Positions 9,487 through 20,309 of a stretch of DNA of 64,000 bases are shown in pieces. The notes beneath the pieces were generated by a model. It had not been told where the DNA came from, made no database searches, and worked only from the letters and a program-made list of their open reading frames with translations. This DNA is from Methylobacterium sp. DB0501. Its GTDB lineage: Bacteria; Pseudomonadota; Alphaproteobacteria; Rhizobiales; Beijerinckiaceae. The translations under genes and the position numbers were made by a program. The stretch's first letter is position 1. Each line of letters starts with the position of its first letter. Location of the stretch: positions 186,001-250,000 of the forward strand of contig NZ_JAAKGV010000002.1 in the NCBI RefSeq assembly GCF_011043735.1. The letters are read 5' to 3'.

Positions 9487-10083
9487 GTGCTCAGGCAGAT
9501 GACGGCGGGACCGCGCTCCGCTCTCTCCCGGCTGCTCGGAGGCAAGACGTCGATGGGTCGCACGAGCAACGTCCCACCAGCCAGGGAGGCGGTGCCGGTG
9601 ACCGAGCTGATCGAGATTGCCGACTACATTACCAAGCTCAAGCGGGGCATCGCGGCGCTTCGGGCACAGGAGCTGACCCGCGACCGCATCCCGATGGCGC
9701 ATGACGAACTCGGCAGCGTCGTCGCCGCCACGGCGAGCGCCACCAACCGCATCATGGAATCGGCGGAGGCGATGCTCGCCATCGAGGCCAGAACCCTCGA
9801 CGAGTACCGCGCCAAGGTCGAGGCCCATATCGGCGACATCTTCGAGGCCTGCACCTTCCAGGACATTACCGGCCAGCGCATCTCCAAGGTGGTCGACGCC
9901 CTGGGCCAGCTCGAGAAGCGCCTGTCGCAATTCTCGACGGTGGTGAACGTGCGCGACGGCGAGGCCGAGCACGATCCCGAGGAGGCGCGCCGCAAGGCCC
10001 GCGCCGAGACCCTGATGCTCAACGGGCCGCAGCTGAAGGGACCGGCAACGCCGCAGGACGCGATCGACGCCCTATTCTCCTGA
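9487..10083 (+). CDS. CheZ-like phosphatase of CheY-P
   Basis: A 198-residue, mostly helical protein. The CheZ catalytic signature is present: FQDITGQRI, with D126 and Q130 in the DxxxQ spacing used by CheZ to dephosphorylate CheY-P. The extreme C terminus (DAIDALFS) resembles the CheY-tethering tail of CheZ. The start is GTG 9487 with GGGGGAG about 7 nt upstream; in-frame alternatives lie within the poorly conserved first 40 residues. It directly follows the cheY gene, so the two likely act together. CheZ is uncommon in alphaproteobacteria, but related proteins occur there. Confidence 0.85.
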   Translation: MLRQMTAGPRSALSRLLGGKTSMGRTSNVPPAREAVPVTELIEIADYITKLKRGIAALRAQELTRDRIPMAHDELGSVVAATASATNRIMESAEAMLAIEARTLDEYRAKVEAHIGDIFEACTFQDITGQRISKVVDALGQLEKRLSQFSTVVNVRDGEAEHDPEEARRKARAETLMLNGPQLKGPATPQDAIDALFS

Positions 10084-10149
10084 GGCTTCTTCCTGCGCGA
10101 TCTGAGTCCGGGATGCGGCCGCCGCAAGCCCCGGACGTCGCGCGTGGCC

Positions 10150-11055
10150 TTACCAGCGCAGCAGATCGATCACGCCGTCGGGATGCACGGACTGGGCGCT
10201 GAGCCACTCGGCGATGTCGCCGATCGGCGCGCCGGCATCCACGCCGAGCTCCTCGGCGTGGATGCCGCGGGCGACCAGCAGCGAGGCGATGCCGAAGGCC
10301 CGCGCGCCGGCGATGTCGGTGCGGATCGCGTCGCCGACCGCGAGCACCCGGCCGCGGGGGAGGGGGGCGCCGCCGTCGAGGCCTTCCGCCGTCGCGAGGG
10401 CCGCCTCGTAGACCGGGACATGCGGCTTGCCGGCATAGACGACCTGGCCGCCCATTTCCTCGTACAAGGCCGCCACCGCGCCGGCGCAGGGGATCAGCCG
10501 CTCGCCGCGCTCGACCACGAGGTCGGGGTTGGCGCAGATCAGCGTGACGCCGCCGGCCGCCCAGGGTTCGAGCCGGGCGCGGTAATCCGCCGCCGTCTCG
10601 ATCTCGTCGTCGAGGAGTCCGGTCACGACCACGTGGGCCGCCCCGTCCGGGCCGGAGCGGGTCAAGTCGAGGCCATCGAAGATCGGCAGGTCGCGGTCGG
10701 GCCCGAGATGGTACATCGGCGCCTCCGCCCGCTCGGCCATGAGCTGGCGGGTGAGGTCGCCCGAGGTGACGATGGTGTCGTAGGCGGTGCGGGGAACGCC
10801 GAACCCGTCGAGCTGCGCCAGGACGGCGCTGCCGGGGCGCGGCGCGTTCGAGACCAGCACCACCCGGCGCGGCCGGTCGCCCGGCAGGGCGCGGAAGCGC
10901 GTCAGCGCCTCGGCCGCCGCCCGGTGGGCGTGGATGCCGTCATGCAGCACGCCCCAGACGTCGCACAGGATCAGGTCGAACCCCTCGGCGATGCCGGCGA
11001 TCCCGTTCAGGATCGCCACCTCGCCCGGATGCGCCGCGCGGACCATCTCGGCCAT
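10150..11055 (-). CDS. HAD superfamily class IIA hydrolase
   Basis: A 301-residue phosphatase-like protein. Motif I is CDVWGVLHDG (nucleophile Asp plus a following general acid at a variant position), motif II is LVSNAPRPG, and the GKPHVPVYEAAL segment is the motif III Lys region. A GDAIRTDIAGA segment is motif IV. This pattern matches the class IIA (NagD-like) group found in alphaproteobacteria. The substrate is unknown. It is monocistronic, with a large non-coding gap (11056-11485) upstream. Confidence 0.88.
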   Translation of the reverse strand: MAEMVRAAHPGEVAILNGIAGIAEGFDLILCDVWGVLHDGIHAHRAAAEALTRFRALPGDRPRRVVLVSNAPRPGSAVLAQLDGFGVPRTAYDTIVTSGDLTRQLMAERAEAPMYHLGPDRDLPIFDGLDLTRSGPDGAAHVVVTGLLDDEIETAADYRARLEPWAAGGVTLICANPDLVVERGERLIPCAGAVAALYEEMGGQVVYAGKPHVPVYEAALATAEGLDGGAPLPRGRVLAVGDAIRTDIAGARAFGIASLLVARGIHAEELGVDAGAPIGDIAEWLSAQSVHPDGVIDLLRW

Positions 11056-11306
11056 GCCGTGTCTCCCCGTGCTGCGTTGCAGCAGAACGCGCCGCCCGGC
11101 TTAAGGGCGGTTCGTCCCGAACGCAACGCCTCTGAAAAGTCTGTTGTGAAATCGTTTACAGGCAAACCCTGCGATTGGATAGGCCCGATCGGGTCGAGGC
11201 CGGATCGCATGATGCCGCCCTGCGCACCTCGCGCGACGCGGCCGGACTTCGCGGGCCGACGATCCCGCACGTCCCTCGCCGATCTCCTGCCGCCTCGTTC
11301 CATATG

Positions 11307-11430
11307 ACGTCCGATCGATTGCTCGGCGATTGCTGCGCAATCGCCTTCGCCATGCGGAAGTCGGCTTCGCTCACGCGTTTGGAGCCGGAGGCTCCACCGC
11401 GCGGGCTGGTGAAACGAGGTCCGAAAAGGG
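11307..11430 (+). repeat. dispersed structured repeat, copy 1
   Basis: A segment of about 124 bp strongly similar to 51358-51495. It holds three successive hairpins: a perfect 9-bp stem with TGC loop (about 11324-11344), GAAG-TCGG-CTTC, and GGAGCC-GGA-GGCTCC. The third stem is kept in the other copy with changed bases, which hints at a structured RNA or DNA. It lies about 55 bp 3' of the stop codon of the minus-strand adenine deaminase. The rest of the gap 11056-11485 shows no gene. Confidence 0.8.
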
Positions 11431-11485
11431 TGAGGCTTGCGAGACTTCGCCAGCCACGGAGCAAGGCCGAGCCGGAATGCTTGCC

Positions 11486-13162
11486 CTACAGGAATGCCAT
11501 CCGGTCGACGTCGACGAGGCCGCGATCGGTGATCTTCAGGTGCGGGATCACCGGCAGCGGCAGGAACGCGACCTGCAGGAACGGCTCCGGCAGGGTGCAG
11601 CCGAGCCGCCGCGCGGCGTCGCGCAACGGGGGCAGGGCGTCGCGCACCGCCTCGAAGGGCAGGTCGCTCATCAGCCCGGCGATCGGCAGCGCCAGCTCGG
11701 CCAGGATCCCGGTCCCGTCGGCCACCACGAAGCCGCCCTGCAGGTCGATCAGCCGGTTGACCGCCCGCGCCATGGACTGGGGATCGGCGCCCACGACGCA
11801 GAGATTGTGGCTGTCATGCCCGACCGAGGAGGCGATGGCGCCGCGCGTGAGGCCGAAGCCCTGCACCAGGCCGCGGCCGATGCTGCGGGTGCCGTGGCGC
11901 GCCACCACGGCCACCATCGCGACGTCCTGGCCGGGATCCGGCACGGCGGCGAGCGTCAGGCGCCGGTGCTCGGTGATGATGCGCCCGGCGACGACGCCGA
12001 TCACCGGCGTCTCGCCCGCGGGCGCCGCCACGGCGAGGTCGTCCGCCGCGACCGGCTCGGCCCGCACGCTGCCGCGGCCCGGCGGCGGCGTGATCGTCCG
12101 GGCGGCGAACAGGGCCTCGTCGACGAGGCGGCCGGCCGAGATCACCTCCGAGACCGCGCAGGATTCGAGGTCGTCGAGGAGCACGATGTCGGCGCGCTTG
12201 CCCGGGGCGATCATGCCGCGGTCGGTGAGGCCGAAGGCGGTGGCGGCGCTGAGCGAGGCGGCCCGGTAGGCGGCGAGCGGCGGCACGCCGAGCGCGATCG
12301 CGGTACGGATCAGGTGGTCGAGATGGCCCTCCTCGGCGATGTCGAGGGGGTTGCGGTCGTCGGTGCAGAAGGCGAGGAACGGCGCCGTCCGCTCGGTCAG
12401 CAGCGGGGCGAGCGCGTGCAGGTCCTTCGAGACCGAGCCCTCGCGGATCAGCACCGTCATGCCCTTGCGGATCTTCTCCAGCGCCTCCGCGGCGCCCGTC
12501 GCCTCGTGGTCGGTGCGGATGCCGGCCGCGGCGTAGGCGTTGAGGGCCGGTCCTGAGAGCAGCGGGGCGTGGCCGTCGATGTGGCGCCCGGCGAAGGCCG
12601 CGAGCTTGGCGAGGCAGCCGGACTCGGCCGCGACCACGCCGGGAAAGTTCATGAACTCGGCGAGTCCCAGGGTCCGGGGATGGTCGCGGTACCGGGAGAG
12701 GTCGGCGGCCTCGATCCGGGCGCCGGCGCTCTCAAGGTCGGTCGCCGGCACGCAGGACGACAGCTGGACCCGGATGTCCATCACCGTCTCGCCCGCGGCC
12801 GCCAGGGCGTAGTCGAAGGCGGGGGTGCCGAGCACGTTGGCGAGTTCGTGCGGGTCCCAGATCACCGTCGTGACGCCGTGAGGCAGCACGCAGCGGTCGA
12901 ATTCGTGCGGGGTGATGAGGGACGATTCGACGTGCAGGTGGGTGTCGATGAAGCCCGGCACCGCGATGCGCCCGCCAGCCTCGATCACCCGCGCGCCCTC
13001 GTAGGTGCCGTAGGTGCCCACCACCGTGTCGCCGCAGATCGCGATGTCGGTCTCGACCAGATCGCCGGTGACGAGGTCGAGGAGGCGGGCGCCGCGGATC
13101 ACCAGGTCGGCGGGCTCGCGGCCCGCTCCTTGCGCGATCCGGCGGGCGATGGGGTCCGACAT
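11486..13162 (-). CDS. ade: adenine deaminase
   Basis: Amidohydrolase that converts adenine to hypoxanthine and ammonia in purine salvage. The 558-residue protein has the N-terminal beta-sandwich start ([11 protein letters not shown]), the metal-binding [13 protein letters not shown] motif, a [11 protein letters not shown] segment, and the C-terminal [14 protein letters not shown] segments typical of Ade. ATG 13162 follows GAAAGG at a good distance. It is monocistronic; the dispersed structured repeat lies just after its stop. Confidence 0.95.
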   Translation of the reverse strand: MSDPIARRIAQGAGREPADLVIRGARLLDLVTGDLVETDIAICGDTVVGTYGTYEGARVIEAGGRIAVPGFIDTHLHVESSLITPHEFDRCVLPHGVTTVIWDPHELANVLGTPAFDYALAAAGETVMDIRVQLSSCVPATDLESAGARIEAADLSRYRDHPRTLGLAEFMNFPGVVAAESGCLAKLAAFAGRHIDGHAPLLSGPALNAYAAAGIRTDHEATGAAEALEKIRKGMTVLIREGSVSKDLHALAPLLTERTAPFLAFCTDDRNPLDIAEEGHLDHLIRTAIALGVPPLAAYRAASLSAATAFGLTDRGMIAPGKRADIVLLDDLESCAVSEVISAGRLVDEALFAARTITPPPGRGSVRAEPVAADDLAVAAPAGETPVIGVVAGRIITEHRRLTLAAVPDPGQDVAMVAVVARHGTRSIGRGLVQGFGLTRGAIASSVGHDSHNLCVVGADPQSMARAVNRLIDLQGGFVVADGTGILAELALPIAGLMSDLPFEAVRDALPPLRDAARRLGCTLPEPFLQVAFLPLPVIPHLKITDRGLVDVDRMAFL

Positions 13163-13273
13163 CGGAGGCCTTTCTGCTGCGAGGGTCCCCGGTGCCGGGA
13201 TTACCCGATGCCGGGGCTCCCCATGCTAAGCGGACCCGAACCGCATCGCTACCGACCCTTCGGCCGCCATCCC

Positions 13274-14878
13274 TCACACCGCCCGGCGCAGCACGTCCCG
13301 GAAGGCGCGGCGCACCGGCGGCGGCTCGTCGGCCGGCGGCGTCGGGTCCGGGTTCGGCTCGGGCGCCGGCGGGGCGGGCGGCGAGAGCACCTCGGGCCGC
13401 ACCACCCGGGGGGGCGAGAACACCGCCCCCTGCGCCAGCGGCAGGTCGAGGTCGATCAGGTCGGGCACGTCGGCCTCGCGCTCGACGCCCTCGGCCACCA
13501 GCCGGATCCCGGCCCGGGCCAGGGTGGTGGAGAGTGCCGGGCCGTGCTCGCCGAGCAGGGTCTCGATCTGCACCTTGGCGTAGCTCGCCCCCCGGGCCGC
13601 CAGCGACGCCGCGTCGAGGCGAGGCTCCGTGACCCGGTCGACGGCGAGCCCGATCCGCTCGCGCAGGGCGTTGAGCGCCGTCGCCTGCTCGGCGTCGAGG
13701 CTGCGCCAGCTGCGCTGCGGCAGTGCCAGGATCAGCCGGCCGGCGAGCTCCGGATGCAGGTCGATGAGGCGGCCGACCGCCCGCAGGAATCCCGGCTCGA
13801 ACAGCGAGCCCGGGGACAGGGCATAGGCCACCGGGGTCTCGCTGCCGCGATTGGCGAGGTGCTGTCCGATCGCGGTCACGCGGGCGAGCATCAGCCGGTC
13901 GAGTTCGGTGGTGCGCCCGTGCCGCTCCAGCACCCGCAGGAACTCGGCGGGCGCCAGCAGGGCGTCGCCGACGCGCAGGCGCGCCAGGGCCTCGTAGAAC
14001 GCCACCTTGCGCTGCGGCAGGCTGACGATCGGCTGCAGGTGGACCTCGAGCCCCTGCGACAGGGCCGCCAGGATCTCCGCCTCCGGGTGCGACTCGACGG
14101 CGGGCTCGGGCACGAAAGGCCGGCGCGGTGCCGGCGCGGCATCGCGCGGCAGGATCGGGTCGGCGGACCACGAGGCCGGAGGCGGCGCCGGCGCACGCTC
14201 CGGCTCGTACTGGCGGGGCACGGCGGGAGCCGGGGCGGCCTGGGCGTAGGACGGCACGCCCGGCGCCGGCGCGTCGTCGTAGGGGCGGCCCGGCGGGAAC
14301 GGCATCGGGGCGGCGTGCATCGGCGCCGCGTGGGAGGCGTAGGCCGGGACGATCTGGCCCGGAAGGTTCGCAGCCGGCGGGGCTTGAACCGGCGGGGCTT
14401 GAACCGGGTGGGACGGGGCGGCCGGAGGCTGGACCGGCGTCGCCGGGCCGGGAGCCCCGGCCTTCAGGCGCGTCAGATCCTCGTCCTGGGCCGCCACCGC
14501 CATGGCGAGCTCGCGCACGATGCCGCCCAGGAGGCCGATCTCGGCCGTGACCTCGGACAGGCCGTTCTCCAGCGTCGCGTCCGGCGCCGCCGGCGCCTCC
14601 CGCTGCTCGAGGGTCAGCAGGCGGCGGGAGAGAAGGTCGATCTCGCCCGACAGCTTCTCGACCTGTCCGGCGAGGCGGCGGGCGCGGCGCAGGGCGAGCG
14701 CCGTCGCGACGCCCCCCAGGATCGCGGCAGCGAGCGCGGTTCCGGCCACGGCGCCGAGGACGGGCGTGCCCAGGAAGGCGACGGCGACGCAGAGCCCGCC
14801 CGCCAGGAGGCATGAGAGGCTGAGGGCGATCCGGCTCGCCGACGACCCGCCGGCGCGCCGGCCGGTCACGAGGGCCAT
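13274..14878 (-). CDS. membrane protein with degenerate EAL domain
   Basis: A 534-residue protein: two hydrophobic helices (residues about 15-65), a short coiled coil, a long Pro/Ala-rich linker (about 130-250), then an EAL-like domain (about 262-490). The EAL signature itself is present (YEALARLR near residue 294) and the AEGVE Glu remains, but the Asn, Glu and paired Asp residues needed for metal-dependent c-di-GMP hydrolysis are replaced (for example LAVDRVTEP where DDFG-type sequence is expected). It is therefore probably a c-di-GMP receptor or protein-interaction domain, not an enzyme. ATG 14878 lies after AGAGGAATCGCC. Confidence 0.8.
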   Translation of the reverse strand: MALVTGRRAGGSSASRIALSLSCLLAGGLCVAVAFLGTPVLGAVAGTALAAAILGGVATALALRRARRLAGQVEKLSGEIDLLSRRLLTLEQREAPAAPDATLENGLSEVTAEIGLLGGIVRELAMAVAAQDEDLTRLKAGAPGPATPVQPPAAPSHPVQAPPVQAPPAANLPGQIVPAYASHAAPMHAAPMPFPPGRPYDDAPAPGVPSYAQAAPAPAVPRQYEPERAPAPPPASWSADPILPRDAAPAPRRPFVPEPAVESHPEAEILAALSQGLEVHLQPIVSLPQRKVAFYEALARLRVGDALLAPAEFLRVLERHGRTTELDRLMLARVTAIGQHLANRGSETPVAYALSPGSLFEPGFLRAVGRLIDLHPELAGRLILALPQRSWRSLDAEQATALNALRERIGLAVDRVTEPRLDAASLAARGASYAKVQIETLLGEHGPALSTTLARAGIRLVAEGVEREADVPDLIDLDLPLAQGAVFSPPRVVRPEVLSPPAPPAPEPNPDPTPPADEPPPVRRAFRDVLRRAV

Positions 14879-15078
14879 GGCGATTCCTCTTACGCGTCGA
14901 GGACGTGGCGGGTTCCGCGAACACCGGCCTCGACCCCGGTTGTCGCCGAGGCGCCGTTTACTCGCAAGACGCCGCCACGGACTGCCCACGGATTTCGCGG
15001 CGCCCTTGTCCAGACGAGGCCTCTACCCGAGATGGCTTGCGCGGCCCTGGTGTGCCGCAGCGGAAACGGAGACAGGCG

Positions 15079-15309
15079 ATGACGGACCGGGCCGGCGAGC
15101 GGATGGAACTGTTGATGAAGGTCGAGGGCATGACCTGCCAGGGCTGCGTCGCCGCGGTGACGAAGGCGATCCAGCGCCTCGACCCGGCGGCGCAGGTGGC
15201 GGTGGACCTGGGCGCCGGTCGCATCGCCGTCGTCACCGACGCCCAGGCGCTCGACGTGGCCCAGGCCCTCGGCCGGGCCGGCTACGAGGCCGAGGCCATG
15301 ACCGGGTGA
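15079..15309 (+). CDS. heavy-metal-associated (CopZ-like) chaperone
   Basis: A 76-residue single HMA domain with the metal motif GMTCQGC, the MxCxxC signature that binds Cu(I) and similar soft metals, and the expected beta-alpha-beta-beta-alpha-beta pattern ending in GYEAEAM. It probably carries copper to a P-type ATPase, but no such ATPase is in this window. GGAG and ACAGG lie upstream of ATG 15079. Confidence 0.9.
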   Translation: MTDRAGERMELLMKVEGMTCQGCVAAVTKAIQRLDPAAQVAVDLGAGRIAVVTDAQALDVAQALGRAGYEAEAMTG

Positions 15310-15426
15310 CGACGCCCGGTCGCGCCGGCCGGGCGAGCGGGGCCGTCGCGGCGAGGGGTGGAGCGGGGTGGAATCGACCGGCCGAAAGCCCGCTTCCGGG
15401 GACAGCGCCCCCGGGCGCCCCGCGCT

Positions 15427-15441
15427 CTAACGTTCGTTTAA
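15427..15441 (+). promoter_or_regulatory. possible CtrA box upstream of histidine kinase
   Basis: CTAA-N7-TTAA matches the CtrA consensus TTAA-N7-TTAA at seven of eight bases and lies about 80 bp before the histidine kinase start. In alphaproteobacteria CtrA often controls cell-cycle kinases. This is a motif match only. Confidence 0.35.
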
Positions 15442-15519
15442 GCCGCCTCTGCGAGGGTTTTCGGAGTTCGCAGTGTAGGGGCGCCGGGGCCGCGAGGTCT
15501 CCCGCGCTGGCGTGGCGGT

Positions 15520-17370
<1,851 letters not shown>

Positions 17371-17464
17371 CCCCGTGGCGCATCCCTCCCTGGTCCGTTC
17401 CAAGGACGACCGAACCAAGCCCGACCGACCGACGGCGAGCCGCTCGAACCCGGAAGGAGACGCG

Positions 17465-18427
17465 ATGTCCGAGGCGCCGGCCCGGAAACCCGACGAGGCC
17501 GCAGGCCGTCGATCCGACGGGGCATCGCCCCGTCGGATCGATCCCGACGTGGCGCTGACCGCCGAGGCGCGGCCGGCGCCGCGGCCCGGACCCGCAGGCG
17601 GCCGGGCGGCCCCGCGTGCGCCGCGCGTCCCCCGGGCCGCGGCGGCGGCCAGGCCTGCCTCCACGGGGCCGCTCGACCGCCTGCGGATCCGGGCCGACCG
17701 GCTGATGCGCCATCCGGCCGGGATCGTCGGCGGCCTCCTCACCCTCGGGGCGGTGGCGGCGGTGGCGGCGAATGCCCTGAGCTTCCAGACCGGCCGCCAT
17801 CCGGCGCCGCTGTTCGCCAAGGCATCGACGGACACGGCACCGACGGACAAGGCGCCGCGGGACAAAGGTTCGGCCGACAGGAATGTGGCCGACAAGGGCG
17901 CGTCGCCCGCGGAATCCCCCGCTCAGGCGAGTGCCCGCGCCGACGCGCCGCGAGCCATGAAACCCGACGCGCCGCGAGCCATGAAACCCGACGCGCCGCG
18001 GGACGGCATCGGCGCACTTCTCGGCGGCGACGATCACGCTACCGCCTCGCTCGGTCCGAAATCCGGCCCGGCGAGGGCCGCGGCCGGAAAGCCGGCCAGG
18101 GAGACGGCCCCTCACGCGCCGGTTCGCGAGGCGAAGGTCGCCGAGACGGCCGCGCCGAAATCCCCGGAGAAGACCCCGGAGCCGAAGGTCACCGCGCTCC
18201 ACGCCGTGCCGCCGGCCCCCGGGGTCAAGCCCGACAAGTCGATCGCCTACGCGCAGCGCGCCCTGGTGAAGCTCGGCTACGGCCCGCTCACCGTCGACGG
18301 CATTGCCGGCCCGAGCACCCGCGCGGCCCTGGCCCGCTTCGAGCGCGAGCGCCGCCTGCCCGGCGCCAGCGTGGCGCGCCGGACCCTGCAGGAACTGGAG
18401 GCACGGTCGGGGTTGAAGCCGGAGTGA
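17465..18427 (+). CDS. membrane-anchored peptidoglycan-binding domain protein
   Basis: A 320-residue protein with a Pro/Arg-rich cytoplasmic N terminus, one transmembrane helix (residues about 82-102), a long low-complexity Ala/Lys/Pro linker, and a C-terminal peptidoglycan-binding domain (AQRALVKLGYGPLTVDGIAG, the PG_binding_1 pattern). An 8-residue tandem repeat DAPRAMKP occurs twice plus a third partial copy (DNA about 17941-18000). AAGGAG lies at a good distance from ATG 17465. It probably bridges inner membrane and cell wall. It starts 94 bp after the histidine kinase and may be co-transcribed. Confidence 0.85.
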   Translation: MSEAPARKPDEAAGRRSDGASPRRIDPDVALTAEARPAPRPGPAGGRAAPRAPRVPRAAAAARPASTGPLDRLRIRADRLMRHPAGIVGGLLTLGAVAAVAANALSFQTGRHPAPLFAKASTDTAPTDKAPRDKGSADRNVADKGASPAESPAQASARADAPRAMKPDAPRAMKPDAPRDGIGALLGGDDHATASLGPKSGPARAAAGKPARETAPHAPVREAKVAETAAPKSPEKTPEPKVTALHAVPPAPGVKPDKSIAYAQRALVKLGYGPLTVDGIAGPSTRAALARFERERRLPGASVARRTLQELEARSGLKPE

Positions 18428-18439
18428 GGAACGGACCGA

Positions 18440-18458
18440 GACCCTCAGGATGAGGGTC
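18440..18458. terminator. hairpin between convergent genes
   Basis: GACCCTC-AGGAT-GAGGGTC forms a perfect 7-bp stem between the plus-strand gene ending at 18427 and the minus-strand gene ending at 18490. There is no T-run, so a terminator role is only suggested by position. Confidence 0.4.
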
Positions 18459-18489
18459 GGGGACGGGACAAGGTCAAGCGACCGGTCGC

Positions 18490-19470
18490 TCAGAACGCGA
18501 TCGCGTCCACCACCTTGCGGAAGCGCGGCAGGATCGCTTCGCGGTCCTGGGCGCGCACCACGCCGACGGCGCGGAAATAGCCGTCGGGCTGGAAGCGGAT
18601 GGTCTGGGACACCACCACCGGGGTGCCCGACGGCACATCGACCGCCCGCGCCACGATCTCGTGCCAGTCGGCGCCGTTCTGGCGGAAGCTCTGCGAGCGC
18701 TCGATCGCGAAATCCTTCATCGTCTGGTTCGAGTAGAGCGCCGCCTTGGCGAAGGCGTCGCGCTGCTCGGTCGGCGGGGCCGGCTGCACCGCCTCGGCGA
18801 GCACCAGGATCGGCTGCTCGAGGTTCATCATCTGGTCCTTCGGCCCGTCGGTGTAGAGCACCGAGTTGCCGCCGAGCACCCGCACCGGGCGGAAGCCCGC
18901 GGTCTCGGTGATCCGGAAGGGCAGGGCCGCGACCTGCTGGTCGAGGGTGAGCGCCGGGCGCACACGCACGCTGGTGAGCATGGCGCGCATCGCGTCGTCG
19001 GCCTCGGCCCCCGGCAGGGTCTGGCCGATGACGACGCCGGTCACGGTCGGGTCGGAGACGAGGAAGACCCATTTGTGCAGGGCCGGGGCGCCGGGGGGCT
19101 GCTCGATCGGCTGCTCGCCGGTGAACAGCAGGCCCTCGCGCCCGTCGGCGAGCTTCAGGGTCTCGCGGGTCTTCACCACCAGGCCCTGGCTCTTCAGGTT
19201 CTCGTCGGTGAAGTTGGCGGTGAGGTCCTTGTAGGCCTGGGCCGGCAGCTCGACCACCGAGACCGTGGCGCCGCCGCCCGTCCGCTCGAAGCCCGTGAAG
19301 CGGCGCGACACCACCATCTCCTTTGCCGGCTCGAAGCCGAACCGGGAGCCCGGCGGATAGACCGGATCGGCCGCGAAGGCCCCGGCCGACAGGCCGATCA
19401 GGCCGGTGAGGAGTGCCAGGGCACGCAGCGAGAGGAAGCGTGCGCGCAGCGACAGGGGACTCGTCTGCAT
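18490..19470 (-). CDS. secreted protein of unknown function
   Basis: A 326-residue protein with a clear Sec signal peptide (LRALALLTGLIGLSAGAFA, cleavage after AFA near residue 33). The mature part is soluble and mixed alpha/beta, with no catalytic motif I recognise. It resembles conserved hypothetical periplasmic proteins of Rhizobiales/Methylobacteriaceae by general character only. ATG 19470 is the first start and gives the signal peptide directly. It is convergent with the peptidoglycan-binding gene. Confidence 0.75.
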   Translation of the reverse strand: MQTSPLSLRARFLSLRALALLTGLIGLSAGAFAADPVYPPGSRFGFEPAKEMVVSRRFTGFERTGGGATVSVVELPAQAYKDLTANFTDENLKSQGLVVKTRETLKLADGREGLLFTGEQPIEQPPGAPALHKWVFLVSDPTVTGVVIGQTLPGAEADDAMRAMLTSVRVRPALTLDQQVAALPFRITETAGFRPVRVLGGNSVLYTDGPKDQMMNLEQPILVLAEAVQPAPPTEQRDAFAKAALYSNQTMKDFAIERSQSFRQNGADWHEIVARAVDVPSGTPVVVSQTIRFQPDGYFRAVGVVRAQDREAILPRFRKVVDAIAF

Positions 19471-19559
19471 CAGGACTCGTCTCGGCTCGTGGAGAGGCAC
19501 CGCCCGGACGGCGGCGCTCGGGATCGTCCGCGGATGGGTCGGCCGTGCGCGCCGGTCTG

Positions 19560-20270
19560 TCAAGCGCGGCGGATCGCCGAGACGCGCCGCAAGGTCAGGT
19601 TGAGGCGCCCGCCGGCCGGCACCGCCCCGGGCAGGGCCGGCACCGGCGCGAGGAGGTCTGGGCTCAGGATGCGGTCGATGCCGTGGAAGATCAGGCGCGA
19701 GGGCCCGCCGATCACCAGGGCGTCGCCGGAGGCAAGCCGCACCGAGCGGGTCGGGGCGCCGCGCTCCAGGCCGCCGTAGCGGAACAGGGCGGTCGCGCCG
19801 AGCGACAGGGACAGGACGGGGGCGGCGAACTCGTCCTCGTCCCGGTCCTGGTGCAGCCCCATCCGGGTGCCGGGCGCGTAGAGGTTGACGAGGCAGGCCT
19901 CGGGCCCGGCCGGGCAGCCGGCGAGGTGGGCCCAGGCCCGCGAGACGGCGTCCGGCATCGCCGGCCAGGGCCGGCCGGTCTCCGGATGCACCGCCTGGTA
20001 GCGGTAGCCGGCCCGGTCCGAGACCCAGCCGAGAGGGCCGCAATTCGTCATCCGGACCGAGAACGGCTTTCCCGTGCGCGGCATCGTCGGGGTGAAGGGC
20101 GGCGCCTCGTCCAGGATGGCGGCGAGGTCGCCGGCGAGCGCGCCCTGAGCCGCGGCGTCGAGGTAGCCCGGATGATGGATCAGGCCGGGGGCGAGTTCGA
20201 TCAGTGGAGCGATCCTTGTCGCGCGGGAGGCCCGCCTCTTACTCGATTTCCTCCTGGGCCGGCAGGTCAC
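19560..20270 (-). CDS. alkB: AlkB-type DNA oxidative demethylase (2OG-Fe(II) oxygenase)
   Basis: Repairs 1-methyladenine and 3-methylcytosine by oxidative demethylation. The iron ligands are visible as HQD in GLHQDRDE and the distal His in FHGIDR; the RLNLTLRR segment carries the 2-oxoglutarate-binding Arg pair. The VNLYAPGTRMG stretch is typical AlkB. The start is uncertain: no ATG lies in frame near the conserved region, and GTG 20270 is the nearest plausible codon, while an AGGAGG lies inside the resulting frame. It is divergent from the exporter gene at 20310. Confidence 0.88.
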   Translation of the reverse strand: MTCRPRRKSSKRRASRATRIAPLIELAPGLIHHPGYLDAAAQGALAGDLAAILDEAPPFTPTMPRTGKPFSVRMTNCGPLGWVSDRAGYRYQAVHPETGRPWPAMPDAVSRAWAHLAGCPAGPEACLVNLYAPGTRMGLHQDRDEDEFAAPVLSLSLGATALFRYGGLERGAPTRSVRLASGDALVIGGPSRLIFHGIDRILSPDLLAPVPALPGAVPAGGRLNLTLRRVSAIRRA

Positions 20271-20309
20271 CCATGGTAAGGTCCGGCTCCTCCCCGGAGC
20301 TGCCGCGCC

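Noticed and set aside
11175..12269. frame in which the structured repeat is translated (TSDRLLGDCCAIAFAMRK)
   Set aside because: The same peptide occurs at 51316, but both copies run on into unrelated sequence, so the likeness is at DNA level, not a protein.
12569..14815. 748-residue plus-strand frame opposite ade and the EAL gene
   Set aside because: No domain; Arg/Gly/His-rich shadow of two well-supported minus-strand genes.
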